A stretch of DNA of 64,000 nucleotides, taken from assembly GCA_012845835.1 (NCBI GenBank), contig JABAKD010000012.1, positions 4,123,926 to 4,187,925 on the forward strand, written 5' to 3'. The notes beneath the pieces are model-generated. The model had not been told where the DNA came from. It worked only from the letters and a program-made list of their open reading frames with translations, and ran no database searches. Numbering within the stretch: the stretch's first letter is position 1; every line of letters starts with the position of its first letter. A program made the translations under genes and the position numbers. This DNA comes from Undaria pinnatifida. Lineage: Eukaryota > Sar > Phaeophyceae > Laminariales > Alariaceae. Positions 9,716-19,902 of this stretch are shown one piece after another.

Positions 9716-11269
9716 TTTTTGAGGTCGTACCTAACGTACCCTACAAACTTACGTGAGGTATCGCGGTCCGTACCTAACGTACCTCACACCTAGGTAAGGT
9801 ATTGAGACCCATGCCTAACGTACTTGAGCAGCGGGCACGGGTGCATACCCGGGTATACCCAAGTACGTGCCTTACCTGACCTACCCTTGTAAATGCCGAA
9901 TGCAGCGATGTGCTTAGAGGGGTATAAACTCGAGGGGTAGGTGCGATACCTCGGGTACATACCCGAGAATGACCCAAACAACTAGGCCGGGTACCCGGGC
10001 ACCCCCGAGTACTGTACATATCCCTACCTAATAGTACACTCTTGGAACAATTGCACGTTTCCAAGATTTACGGCATAGAGTAGCGCAGGCTGCTGGAAAA
10101 GGAGGATGTGTCCGAATCAAGTAATATTTAGGAGGTACGAGACACGTGCGCAGGCAGCGTGGTGATAGTCGAACTGCCGGCAGGTGAACGCTCTTCCTAC
10201 TCCTACACTGGGTCACAAGATTGCCTCATTCTTTGGGTCTACTTCTTAGGTCGATCTTACAGCTTTTACCAGGTAAGTGCATTTTTTAATATTTTTACAT
10301 AAGAGCCTCTCTCGTTCTGATTTTTTTTTCTTAGTATCTCTTCATGGAGCCCCAAAGGGGAAAAGAAAGCAAGAAAGGACTCCCCTATTAATAGTACATC
10401 AGTAACTCAGTGGCTCTTTATCATTGGAATATCACAGCAGGGAAGAAAAAAAAAAAACGAGAACGAAAACGCGGCCTATACCCGAAATGTATCCAAAAGC
10501 ACGACAGGCCCATGATCCCTGACGCAACGGTAACAAGAAATAAGCAATGCACGTCAGACAGACGGGTACATATAAAGAGGAAGAAAAAACAAAAACACCG
10601 CCGTCGGAAAAATAAAAAAAATTAGCATACCTGCTACAGCTACGAATCATATACCAGAGAGTCTACAAACAATAATCGGTACTTCGTACCCTGGTAAGCA
10701 TACTCGGACTTCGTACCCGAAGGCTCTGGTACGCATGCTTGGGCTTCGTACCCTGGTACTGATACCAGTACTTCCCACGATAACGCCAAGGCGATCTGAA
10801 TATGGCGGCCGTTCCATGTAAGGCGGCCAAAAGCAGCTGTCACAACAGAGACTGCCATCCGCCCTATCCAGGGCGGATACCGCCCTACTCGCGACCCGTT
10901 CACGCCTCCGTCCGCATCAGCGAAAAATCCTCGCTTAGCTCCTCTATGCGTTTGACATCACACGTCTTAACTGGGTTCAGTACTGGTACTGCTGCACCTT
11001 TATTCTCCGAACACAATCATAATCTCTCCGTGTGTCTCTCTGGGTCTTCTGTTGGGCCAGGAACACATTGTACTACTGCTGTACACTAAAACGCGTATCA
11101 AAAGCCCACTAGGGCGGTCAACCGCCACATCTGCCGTAACCGCCCGACAACCAACCTGAAAATAATACGACGGGCTTTCGCTGCGGGACGTTCAATTTTC
11201 GGTGCATTTTTTTTTCTTGCTTACCCCATCTATTATCTTGGCGGTTTTTATTTCCCTTTCTCCCTCTCT
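9716..11269. other. No gene seen; GTACC-rich sequence
   Basis: From 9720 to 10020 the words GTACC and GGTAC recur irregularly. A roughly 30-bp unit with CTTCGTACCCTGGTA is repeated about three times at 10670-10770. A poly-purine stretch lies at 10440-10475. No splice-bounded frame stands out. Confidence 0.5.
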
Positions 11270-11615
11270 ATAGACGTAACTCAGGTTCAATTGTCACTTA
11301 AGCAGGCTCTTCTCCCCCCTCCCCACCACCGCACGTGCCTTCATTTTTATCGCGACAAAACTTGAGCCCTTTCTTCCCTCGTCGACTCGCATCGAATTGC
11401 GCCTAGGTCCACGATCCACGCTGCTACTAAAAGGCGCTCTCGGCAGTTGATTCCTCTTTCGTTTTTTATTTTTGCAAACACACTAAACGCCGAACCCACG
11501 AACTCAAAAGTCCGACCCACGTTGAGAATCGAACTCCAGAACCAACTCTACTAACAGTAGCATTCGAAGGTAACCACTCGACCACCGGGGCGATCCGCTC
11601 TTCCCCCCCCCCCCC
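11270..11615 (-). mobile_element. SINE-B, tRNA-headed, copy 1
   Basis: Reading the minus strand from 11615: an A-box-like GGTGGTCGAGTGGTTACC, then the B box GAGTTCGATTCTC about 35 bp on, then a shared body ending near the word ACGTAACTCAGG. The body words CCCTCGTCGACTCGC and GGCGCTCTC recur at 16628-16912. This is the layout of a tRNA-derived SINE transcribed by pol III. Confidence 0.7.
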
Positions 11616-12204
11616 GCCCCCATTTCCTCGGGGCGACCCTCTCCAGGCAATGGATCCTATCGTCGAGCCGTCATGCAGAAACACACAACGTTCACGCGGT
11701 GAAGTCGCAGAACGACGACCGTACGGTGGATATATCATGCAAGAATATTATCTCCGACTCCACGTGACCGCGAGCCGACTGCTGTCGAAACCGCCAACCA
11801 ACGTCCCGTCACGTAAAAATCGAAGAATGTTCTACACGCAGACATCGCAGAATATCACGGAAATTATTTTCCCTTTTCTTCTAATCGCACGGTCGACTCT
11901 CACAGGTCGACTCCTCGCACCAGACGTAAAAAATAGGTAAGGGTAATTCGGTACAACAGCTAGTAAGTACCTGGTAGTATGTAACACAGACAGCAGTAAT
12001 ACACGTCCAGGGGGTCCAGGGTATCCATACCTATTAATAGTTATACCGGCTACACTAACGGGACCAGAAATCAGAAACGCCTCACCGAGTACGATAAAAC
12101 CAGGTATATGATTGTACCTACCTTTTAGTCTACATTCGTTGCAGGTACCAGGGTATAGCAAGTAGTAAATAAACAACACGACGAACAGCAATTAGTATCA
12201 TTAC
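11616..12204. other. No gene seen
   Basis: Unremarkable A/T-rich sequence; both strands have overlapping short frames without motifs. Confidence 0.45.
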
Positions 12205-13440
12205 AAGAAAAAAAATACACTCCAGCTGTGAGATCAAAGATTACGAAACTCATATTTGCAAGCTGTGTGTGATACTTCGATCGCGCGTATTACTTGGTGT
12301 GTCCTCATTAAGGATGTAGGTCGGCGACTCCCCTTGGAACTACAGAGTGCAGCTTGTACCAGGGTCAACGGGTCAACAGGGTGATGTTAAATCAATCTGT
12401 GCGCGGACTCCATAAAACTCGTTTATGAGGGGGACAAAATCTGACAGCTGTGGACGGAAACTCATAAGTATATCAAGTATATCCTGTAAGTCGTATAGCC
12501 GGTGAGGGGAGGGAGTTTTCAAGGGCGTGAGCGACGGGGTCGGGAGGACGGGTTTTCTGAACAGGAGGGGGGGGGGCGGGCGTACTAATTTGTTGCTTGC
12601 CTTAGTCGTTTGACCAAATGCAGCAGACAGTAATAGGGTATACCTCTGGCAACATGAATACATGTTGCACACAAGAGTGCAAAAGTGAAAGTGCTACTCG
12701 CATCAAATGCCAAGTACTATTAATAATAATGATATGGACCTGGGACATCGTAGGCTGACTCCCGATTTCACTTTTCTATTTTTCTGGCGGAGGCATGGAT
12801 TGCGTCAGCTGTGATATATGCGTGTACCACCTTTGGTTTGCTTGTGTTTTTCCCTGGGGTATTCCTCCACTCCAGAGTGACTGGAGCCTGTCCTGTGGAC
12901 CACGGACTTGATTGTGCCAGTTAATGTGGCAACAACAACAACAACAACACCACCACCACCAACACTACCAACAACAACAGGTACCCAGGGGTACAATACC
13001 AAGCTTCATCATCTCCATACAACACATTCATTTCGAGGAAGTACCAGTATCACACTGCCCGTGATACTCCAGCACGATGATACGCTGCTGTATCACAACA
13101 GGCATACTGCTGTGTGTAAAAAGTGTAACATCCACGAAACATGCAATTGACACTTACTATCCGTGTAATAAACAGTTCACACCATCAGGAAGGTTGTATC
13201 ATAGCAGGTGTAGGAAAGGCGGAGGACTCCATCTTCCTTTCCGAAGGTGGGCAAAACAGACAGCAGCTGCCACGTTGCCACGTCGCCCCGCCGCCGCGTC
13301 TGATTCGTCTACCGCATAAAACAACGCGCCATAAGACAACTCGTAATGCGCGCGATCGGAGTATCACACACAGCTTGCAAAGATGAGTTTCGACGAAATC
13401 TTCGATCTCACAGCTGGAGTGTATTTTCATTTTTTATAAT
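12205..13440. mobile_element. R5 element with ~90-bp inverted ends
   Basis: The left arm (12205-12300: TACACTCCAGCTGTGAGATC, then GCAAGCTGTGTGTGATAC and CGATCGCGCG) is repeated inverted at 13338-13438. The long inverted ends suggest a foldback or MULE-like non-autonomous element. It contains no transposase frame and hosts a LINE tail at 12734-12945. Target duplications are not clear. Related arms occur at several other places in the window. Confidence 0.6.
12734..12945 (+). mobile_element. 5'-truncated LINE tail copy
   Basis: Roughly 85-90 percent similar by eye to 9505-9710 and ending in (CAA)n at 12928-12950. A copy consisting only of the 3' end plus a simple repeat is what abortive target-primed reverse transcription leaves. 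Confidence 0.6.
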
Positions 13441-13499
13441 AATACTGCCGGGCACCAATTTCTGAGCAGTCCTTACCCGTGACCAGGGCGGCACACGCA

Positions 13500-13680
13500 C
13501 ACACACAACGGATACGGTGGCTTTGGGAAGAGTTCTCGTGGGGATCTTTCCAGAGCTCGTGGATATCATGACATACATGGACGCCTCGCTCGCGTCGCTC
13601 GGTGATTTTTGCAAACTCCTTCTTGTCGAGAAAAAAAAGGTTGAAATTCGGCCTACTCAAGATTCCCTCGAACTTACCAG
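13500..13680 (+). CDS. Possible exon of an unknown protein
   Basis: The plus strand is open and reads TVALGRVLVGIFPELVDIMT then a helical-looking segment, KLLLVEKKKVEIRPTQDSLE. It stops being protein-like at ACCAG followed by GTACAA (13681), a plausible donor. I do not recognise the protein. Alternating hydrophobic and charged residues suggest helices. The minus strand is also open, so this could be chance. No neighbouring exon was found. Confidence 0.3.
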
Positions 13681-14504
13681 GTACAAAATAACCAATGTCG
13701 CGAAATAGTATGGACGAAATAAATCCCACCCCTTCCATACGTGTTTTCGTCTTCTACAAATATATGTTCTCTGTAGTACAGCCGGGGGGGGGTGCTATCA
13801 TGCGTTATGGCAGTGTGTGTTCTTCACATCAAATCGATCTTCTTTCCACCCATCAACATGCAGCGCAACCTGGGTCCGTGCCGATGCCTCAAAGAGAGAC
13901 GAGCTCTGTGGTCACACTAAATGAGTCAGAGATACACATCGCGGGTAGAGCAAGGTGATCAGGCCATGCAATGCCAACCGTAACGAGCACGTGGGCAACA
14001 ACAAAAACACGCAACCCAGCACACCATACTATTTGCCGTGGAAAAACAGCCGCACCAGTTACCTGGTAACTTGGTGCGATTGTACGGTGTCCCACGTGCA
14101 AATCCCAGTACCAGGTACCAGTACTTGCCTATGGCACAGGACGTATATACCAGTATACAGTACCACGTACCTGGTGTTAAGAAATCAGTAACTGACAAGT
14201 AAATAAGAAACAGGAAGGCTGGCTAAGGCCAGATTCATTAGTTGAGAAAGGGTGCTGTCTACATCAACTTCAGCACAAAGCCTCCTGGATATTATTCAAC
14301 TACTTCAAGGATTACGCGTCAGCTGTGAGTTCGGTCAATTCAAGTGTCGATATTATGCATTCCTGTAAATGTCCGCCTGCCTTCCTAGTTCCACGTTTTA
14401 TTTTTTATTTTCGCAAGCAGTAGGTGTCCTGTACCGCCGTACCTCGTATACCTGGTATTTGTATTCACAGTAGTATCTGCGACAACGATATTCGTTGGGT
14501 ACCC
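13681..14504. other. No gene seen
   Basis: Contains a G run near 13783 and repeated GGTACCAG words near 14105-14175. No supported gene. Confidence 0.4.
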
Positions 14505-14600
14505 TACATACCTCAGATCCCCAGTCACTAATCAGGCTCTTCTCCCCCCCCCCCACTACGGCACGCACCTTCTTTTTCATCACGGGAAGATTCCAGCAGC
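14505..14600 (-). mobile_element. SINE-B 3' fragment
   Basis: Shares TAATCAGGCTCTTCTCCCCC and CACTACGGCACGC with the tail of the SINE-B copies at 11270 and 16628. The tRNA head is absent. Confidence 0.5.
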
Positions 14601-14715
14601 ATAGCGGTATTTATTGCACACTGATTTTCGTCTTCGGTTATGTTAATAGAAAAAAATACACTCCAGCTGTGAGATCGAAGATTTTGTCGAAACCCACCAC
14701 TCATCACTCATCACG

Positions 14716-15020
14716 CATCGGGTATGTAAGACAGCAAAGTACAACGACGACGGATCTTCACGAGAAAACGATGCACACACAGCAGGACAGGTCAGATCCC
14801 TACCGGAATGAAACCATCAATGTGACAGCTCCCTGCTGGTCCACATGATCGGCATGGCCTACACATCACGATGCAGCAGAGTGCAACGACGACGGATCTT
14901 CACGAGAACATAATGCACACGTACCACAATAGAACAGGTCAGATCCCTACCGGTATGGAATAATCTACGAGACAGCTCCCTGGTCCACATGATCGGCATG
15001 GGCTGCACATCACGATGCGG
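14716..15020 (+). repeat. ~150-bp tandem duplication
   Basis: Two units each containing CAACGACGACGGATCTTCAC, GGTCAGATCCCTACCGG and CACATGATCGGCATGG. Spacing about 150 bp. No coding frame. Confidence 0.7.
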
Positions 15021-15343
15021 GGCGAACCGCCGAAAAATCCGAACAATCTAGCACGTGTCTACTGGGTTGGGTCTGGATGATCCTGCGCAACACAGCATAG
15101 TGAAAGATACTGGATCTACATAATACATTACATAAATGTACACCAGCAATTTCAGACTTAAATTAAGCCAAAATCTCTTCTACTAATAGGCTGTTCGGTG
15201 GAATTTACCATGTATATATGCCGTTTTTTTATCCTTAGTTTTCAATTTTTTTTCATTTTTCCTCTCGACTTTTCAATTATTTTCCCGTTTACTTGCGACA
15301 CGGCCGGGATTTAAAGCCAACCACATCCCGAGGGGACCGCCTG

Positions 15344-15778
15344 CAGTTGGTGCCCCGATTTAAGAGCGCCTCGTGACAAGCCCAAACAACCCTTCACAAC
15401 TGGAAACCCGTTTTTGGGGACAAATTTTCTTGGATTCAGTATAGGGAGGGGTTCGGGGGCTCCAAAGGGGCTAAATTGTTTAACACCGCGCTCCCGACAT
15501 GGGGATAAAACACTTGGAGTTAAAATGGGAACATTTTACAAGTTGGGAATTAATCAACTACACACTGCTCGTACGAATTTGTATCGGGAAATATTCACCT
15601 GGAGTAAGAGTGGGAACATTTTACAAGTTGGGGACGAGTTAACTACATTAACTAACTGCTGGTATCTGTAGTGGAACATATATAGCTTATAGTATAGACG
15701 CGACAGGGCCGATTTGATCGCTGTCAAGTCCAGAGTGCTCTCCATCCTGTGCACCCTTAAATCGGGGTAACCTCACTG
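15344..15778 (+). mobile_element. Mariner/pogo-like MITE (CCCCGATTTAAG ends), copy 1
   Basis: Left end CAGTTGGTGCCCCGATTTAA, right end CTTAAATCGGGGTAACCTCA followed by CTG: inverted ends of about 20 bp. A TTAA-MITE is nested at 15391-15475 and a roughly 70-bp inner block (GGGAACATTTTACAAGTTGG) is duplicated. The family is clearest at 34225-34496. Confidence 0.7.
15391..15475 (-). mobile_element. TTAA-MITE copy 5 (nested)
   Basis: Reads CAACTGGAAACCCGTTTTTG, then GTATAGGGAGGGG and CTCCAAAGGGGCTAA, the family in reverse. It lies inside the mariner-like MITE. Confidence 0.8.
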
Positions 15779-16627
15779 CTGTACGCAGTGTACATTAGAG
15801 GCAATTTCGTAATACCTTTTCATATCTTGTTCTTATTAAAATACTATTAATATTAGTATGTTCTTCCAACTGCTACTTGTTTGATTCCTTTCTATCTTAG
15901 ATACCCAGGCTACAACAGCAGTAGCTAGCGTTCACGAGACATCTAGATTATTATCTATTAATAGGATGAGAGTATGGAAATCGGGGAATGTTTCATATAT
16001 GGGTTTTAATGTAGTCGACCAGATTTTCAACATAAGCAAAAGTGGTCGGGGTTTTCCCGGACAAACTTCTATCGGTAGGGTTAGGGGTTAGGGTCTAAAG
16101 TACCTGGTAGTGTTTTGAGCAGTTTTTGATCTTGTCCGTCTCATAATACTGGAAGCACATGGGGGTCAAAATAAATTCCCCGATTTCTGTACTTTATCCC
16201 ATATAATAATTCAGAATTGCGGTAAAGGCGGCTCTTGATACAGTACACCACAAAACCACAACAGGATGTGTATGATACAAGTACGAAGACACGCAGGAGA
16301 TACGAACACAGCAAGCGAGAAAATAAGAAGTCACGGAAGAGCAATAAAAGAAGAGGACACTCCACTCGGATCGGGGCGAGGAACTTGATTGTAAAAACTC
16401 AGAACCACCCGTGCGTGCAGCAGAAAGAAACAAAGAGAAACAAACGAAACAGTAGCGCACTGAATGAACCCTGGGCACCAGTGAACGACGAGAGGAAGAA
16501 GATTGGGAAAAACTCGGGGATTGTGCCATGTCTGTAAAAACGAAAAGCAGACCGATTTAACAAATGCTAATTAATATCACTTATTTTTCATCCCATGCAT
16601 TATCCTCGCACTGCCCTTGCCCTCCCT
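15779..16627. other. No gene seen
   Basis: A/T-rich. A short GGTTAGGGGTTAGGG-type run at 16077-16096 is too short to call telomeric. No motif-bearing frame. Confidence 0.45.
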
Positions 16628-16912
16628 CCTAGTAGTAACTCAGATCCGGGGTAACATAGCGGGCCCTCCTCCCCCCTCCCCACTACGGTACGCGCCTTGG
16701 TTTTGATGGCGAGAATACTTCAGAATATTCTTCCCTCGTCGACTCGCGTCGAATTGTACCTACCCATGCTGCTAGGCGCTCTCCGTAGTTGATCCTTGCT
16801 TGGCATTTTTGCAACGTGAGCCAAATCTCACCACGGTGGGAATCGAACTCAAGGACCAACCCTTGTAGTATTCGAGGGTAACCACCAGACCATCGGGACG
16901 ACCGGCTCATAC
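16628..16912 (-). mobile_element. SINE-B, tRNA-headed, copy 2
   Basis: Minus strand from 16912: GATGGTCTGGTGGTTACC (A-box-like), then GAGTTCGATTCCC (B box), then a body shared with 11270-11615 (CGTCGACTCGCGTCGAATTG). The two copies differ by small indels. Confidence 0.7.
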
Positions 16913-16997
16913 CACTACTATTTACTAACAGGACCGTAGCACACAAGCAAGGAATACCTCATAAAACACCGTATACAGCAGTAGTGGGTACCCCGGC

Positions 16998-17087
16998 TTA
17001 ACCCCTTTACAATGGGAAACCCCTTTTCGGGGACAAATTTACTTGAAATTAGTATACGGAGGAGTTTGGGGGCCCTTAAGGGGTTAA
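16998..17087 (-). mobile_element. TTAA-MITE copy 6, with both TTAA duplications
   Basis: Starts TTAACCCCTTTACA and ends AAGGGGTTAA. Removing the element and one TTAA restores the arm of the mariner-like MITE as seen at 34240-34260, so the borders and the TTAA target duplication are fixed by comparison within this window. Confidence 0.9.
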
Positions 17088-17202
17088 GAGCACCCCGTGA
17101 CCAGCCGAAACAGGCGCTCTTATCTGCGCATAGCTCTTACCTGTGGTAGGCAATATTGGCTTTTAGTAAGGCGGGACATGCCGATCTGACCGCTCATATC
17201 GG

Positions 17203-17284
17203 CTCTACAACTGGAAACCCTTTTTGGGGACAGAGTTACTTGAAATTAGTATAGGGAGGGATTTTCGGGCTCTAAAGGGTTCAA
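17203..17284 (-). mobile_element. TTAA-MITE copy 7 (nested)
   Basis: CTACAACTGGAAACCCTTTT, then GAAATTAGTATAGGGAGG and CTCTAAAGGGTTCAA: same family, ends decayed. Lies in the same host element as copy 6. Confidence 0.8.
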
Positions 17285-17334
17285 GTCACAAATGCTTTTA
17301 TCTCAGGTGACCTTAAATCGGGGTGCCCACTGTA

Positions 17335-18064
17335 TATGCAGTATGAAAAAGGCAAACGACAGCTGCTGACGTTGTAGTAAACAAACTAAAGGTTGTACCA
17401 CCGATCGCCCGAAAAAAACAATACCAAATGTTCAGCGGAGCCACCTCATTGGGGACGTCAACGGGAAATTTTGTTGGATTTTTTCTTCTACAATAACAGC
17501 ATTGGTCACGCAAAGCCGCTTCGGGTGATGGGGCCAAAGACGACAGGAGTCACCACTTTCACCCCCCATGACAGCCGCCGTCAAGGGAAAACGCCTTGAC
17601 AGGCAGCCTTGACGGCCTTAACTCGGGGACACGAGGGGAAAAAAAACGCTTTGGAGGAACGCCTCACCATATTGTCGAAAACCTCAAGAAAAAGGAGTTT
17701 CCACACGTGTAAATGAAGATGTTTTCCACCAGGAAGATATATGAGGCAATCCGTCTAGACGGGTGGAAACGCCTTGACAGACAGCGTTGACTGCCTGACT
17801 GACTGCATCACACTTACCCGCCTCCCATATCTTTGTCTGGGGCCTGACACTTTTCAAAAGCGCAGGCAGCGTAGAGATTTGTTCGACATTCGCGCGAGGT
17901 ACGGTGACACGTGTGCTGCTGTACGCTCTTAGGCTCTCGAAAAGATCGCACTCCTCATGTTGTTTGGCCGATAAAAACGGGCCCGGTATACCTTAACCCA
18001 TGAAACCCCGATCGAAACGAGATGCGAGGTCAATAATGCCGACATTTCCCGCAAATAATCACCA
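17335..18064. other. No gene seen
   Basis: Short repeats of AAACGCCTTGACAG-type words near 17590 and 17768. No supported gene. Confidence 0.45.
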
Positions 18065-18072
18065 ATACTTTT

Positions 18073-18241
18073 CGAGGGCTTTTTCACGGGTCACGACGTC
18101 ACGACGGGTCGGGTCAAGGTGTTCGACTTCTCACGGATCGGATCGGGTCGGGCCAGGATGTGTTTGAAATCTCACGGGTCGGGTCGGGTCACGCTGGCCG
18201 GCGCGACCCGCCATCAATGACCCAACCCGTGAAAAGCCCGG
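18073..18241. mobile_element. hAT-like short element filled with GGGTC pentamers, copy 1
   Basis: Inverted ends CGAGGGCTTTTTCACGGGTC and GACCCAACCCGTGAAAAGCC. The flanks are ATACTTTT (18065-18072) and ATAATTTT (18242-18249), seven of eight matching, as hAT elements leave. The interior is repeats of GGGTC and its variants. Confidence 0.65.
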
Positions 18242-18419
18242 ATAATTTTGGCATGTTTGTTGAAACCGTCAGCGATTTCGACATTCCCCCCCCCCCTTAA
18301 ACGCCGCAAAGGGGATGGATGATCTGACACGTTTACTGCTACTGCTCTGTCGTACTAATCTACCCCGTGCAGCAGTATTAGGCATGCATGCGACAAGTAC
18401 CTCAACCGCTCATCAGTGA

Positions 18420-18525
18420 CTCGTCACATCTGCTACTCGATGGCACACGAACAGTGAATTGTCACATCTGCTACTCGTAGGCACAAATAGTGAATTGTCA
18501 CATCTGCTACTCGTAGGCCCGAGGG
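18420..18525 (+). repeat. ~45-bp tandem repeat, 3 units
   Basis: Each unit has GTCACATCTGCTACTCG followed by GGCAC-type words and AGTGAATT. Spacing 44-50 bp. Confidence 0.7.
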
Positions 18526-18654
18526 TATGTATGTGCACATGATGTTCAATACCAGGCGAGTCCCAAAAACCAAACACGTGTTTTGTGTGCCTTGTTTCTC
18601 ATACCAATGAAAGCGGAAGAGCTGCAGTCAACCAATATCCATGAAAATCAACGA

Positions 18655-18795
18655 CCAATGGGAACACTGAGACCTATGAGCGATACAAGCGAAGCGAAGC
18701 ACCGGGGGAAGACAAGACAGGCGTGACAACGGCTTGCCCATAAGGCCGCTGAGGGTAACTCCTCTTACCAGTGGAGCTGGAACACTCCCGTACGC
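18655..18795 (+). mobile_element. SINE-A related 3' fragment
   Basis: Shares CGGCTTGCCCATAAGG, AGGGTAACTCCTC and GGAGCTGGA-type words with 23500-23610 and the CACGGCTTGTCCAGAAGCTG part of the full SINE-A copies. No tRNA head. Confidence 0.4.
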
Positions 18796-18946
18796 GAGAG
18801 AAAAAGCCCGGAAAATGTCAAGGGACACTACCAGAACGCCCCATTTGCCATGGCTCTTCATTTTCACGCTGAATAATTAACCGGTGCGATTTTCGATTTG
18901 TAGAATCGCACGGTGCAGCGCGTGCGGCATGGGTTTTGACATTTTC

Positions 18947-19480
18947 CACGGCTTTTCACTTTTTACGGTGAAACCTTGACCCCTTTAGAGCCCCCAAATC
19001 CCTCCCTATACAAAATTCAAGTGAATTTGTCTCCAAAAAGGGTTTCCAGTGGCCAAGGCGCTAACCGGTCTATCTGCAGAATCGTACCCGTGTTGCGCGG
19101 TGCAGAGCGGTGCAAAACTGACTTTGATTTTATATTCCCACGCGATGCGGTTCGGCGACGTTCAAAAACGCGCGGTGCGGCGCGGTGCGGTGCGTTGCGT
19201 TGCGTTGCGTTGCGTTGCGGTGCGGTGCGGTGCGGTGAAAAACGCGTACCGCACAGCACCGGGGGCAAAAGCGCTCTCATGAACCGTTGACGATGTTTTG
19301 TTCTTCGATGTATCCAGCACGGTACGGTGCGGTGTGGTGCGGTGTGGTGCGATGCGGTGCGGATTGTGGAATACCGTTGTCATATCCGATGCGCCGCGGT
19401 GCTGATCGGTAGCTTAGGGTGCCGTTCGGTAACTCACCGTACGCACGGCACCGTAAGAAACAACAAAGTGAAAAGCCCTG
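18947..19480. mobile_element. hAT-like element filled with GGTGC pentamers
   Basis: Ends CACGGCTTTTCACTTT and CAAAGTGAAAAGCCCTG are inverted. Flanking 8-mers ACATTTTC and CAATTTTC share six of eight bases. The interior is an irregular array of TGCGG/TGCGT pentamers (19093-19240, 19320-19450) and carries a TTAA-MITE at 18976-19064. Same plan as the GGGTC elements but with a different pentamer. Confidence 0.55.
18976..19064 (+). mobile_element. TTAA-MITE copy 8 (nested)
   Basis: TTGACCCCTTTAGAGCCCCC, CCTATACAAAATTCAAGTGA, TTTGTCTCC and GGTTTCCAGT. It sits near the left end of the GGTGC-pentamer element. Confidence 0.8.
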
Positions 19481-19624
19481 CAATTTTCACTCGGAAATTC
19501 CTACAATGCGCAACGCGTATATACATATATGTACGTACCATCTTCCAATTTCCATCTTCTAAAAACGATGTCGGCATACCAGCCAGTGTAAGGATCACAG
19601 GTTTTTTTACGGTGCAGCCTTGAT

Positions 19625-19745
19625 TTTGCGGTGCGGTGCGGTGCGACTTTTACCATACGTTTCCGGATATAGATGTACCACGCAGCTTGCAAGGTTGCGT
19701 CTCAACTATTCAATCGGTAGTACTCACAGCTGACGTTTTTCATTT
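19625..19745. repeat. TGCGG run and an R5 arm
   Basis: A short GGTGCGGTGCGG run (19629-19645) is followed by an inverted R5 arm (CCACGCAGCTTGCAAGG ... CTCACAGCTGACG) at 19678-19737. Confidence 0.5.
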
Positions 19746-19811
19746 TTATTCATGAAATCGTACGTACCATGGAAACAATCAGAAAAAATTACAATTGTAC
19801 CGTTCGGTTCT

Positions 19812-19902
19812 ACGGCTTCAAAAGCCTGACACGTAAAACTCGTACTCGTCGTACCAGGTTCGTATAATACTCCTGTGCCATATTATACGACACCTACCAC
19901 AC
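19812..19902 (+). repeat. 91-bp direct repeat, left copy
   Basis: Starts ACGGCTTCAAAAGCCTGACA and ends CGACACCTACCACAC. Differs from the copy at 20446-20536 by a single base, so the duplication is young. Confidence 0.85.

Larger units (their letters stand above)
16976..17332 (+). mobile_element. Mariner/pogo-like MITE, copy 2, carrying two TTAA-MITEs
   Basis: TA at 16974-16975 and 17333-17334 flank ends with GTGGGTACCCCGG and CTTAAATCGGGGTGCCCACTG. The left arm is split exactly at its TTAA by the MITE at 16998-17087; after it the arm resumes as GAGCACCCCGTGACCAGCC, matching the uninterrupted copy at 34240. A second MITE lies at 17203-17284. Confidence 0.78.
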
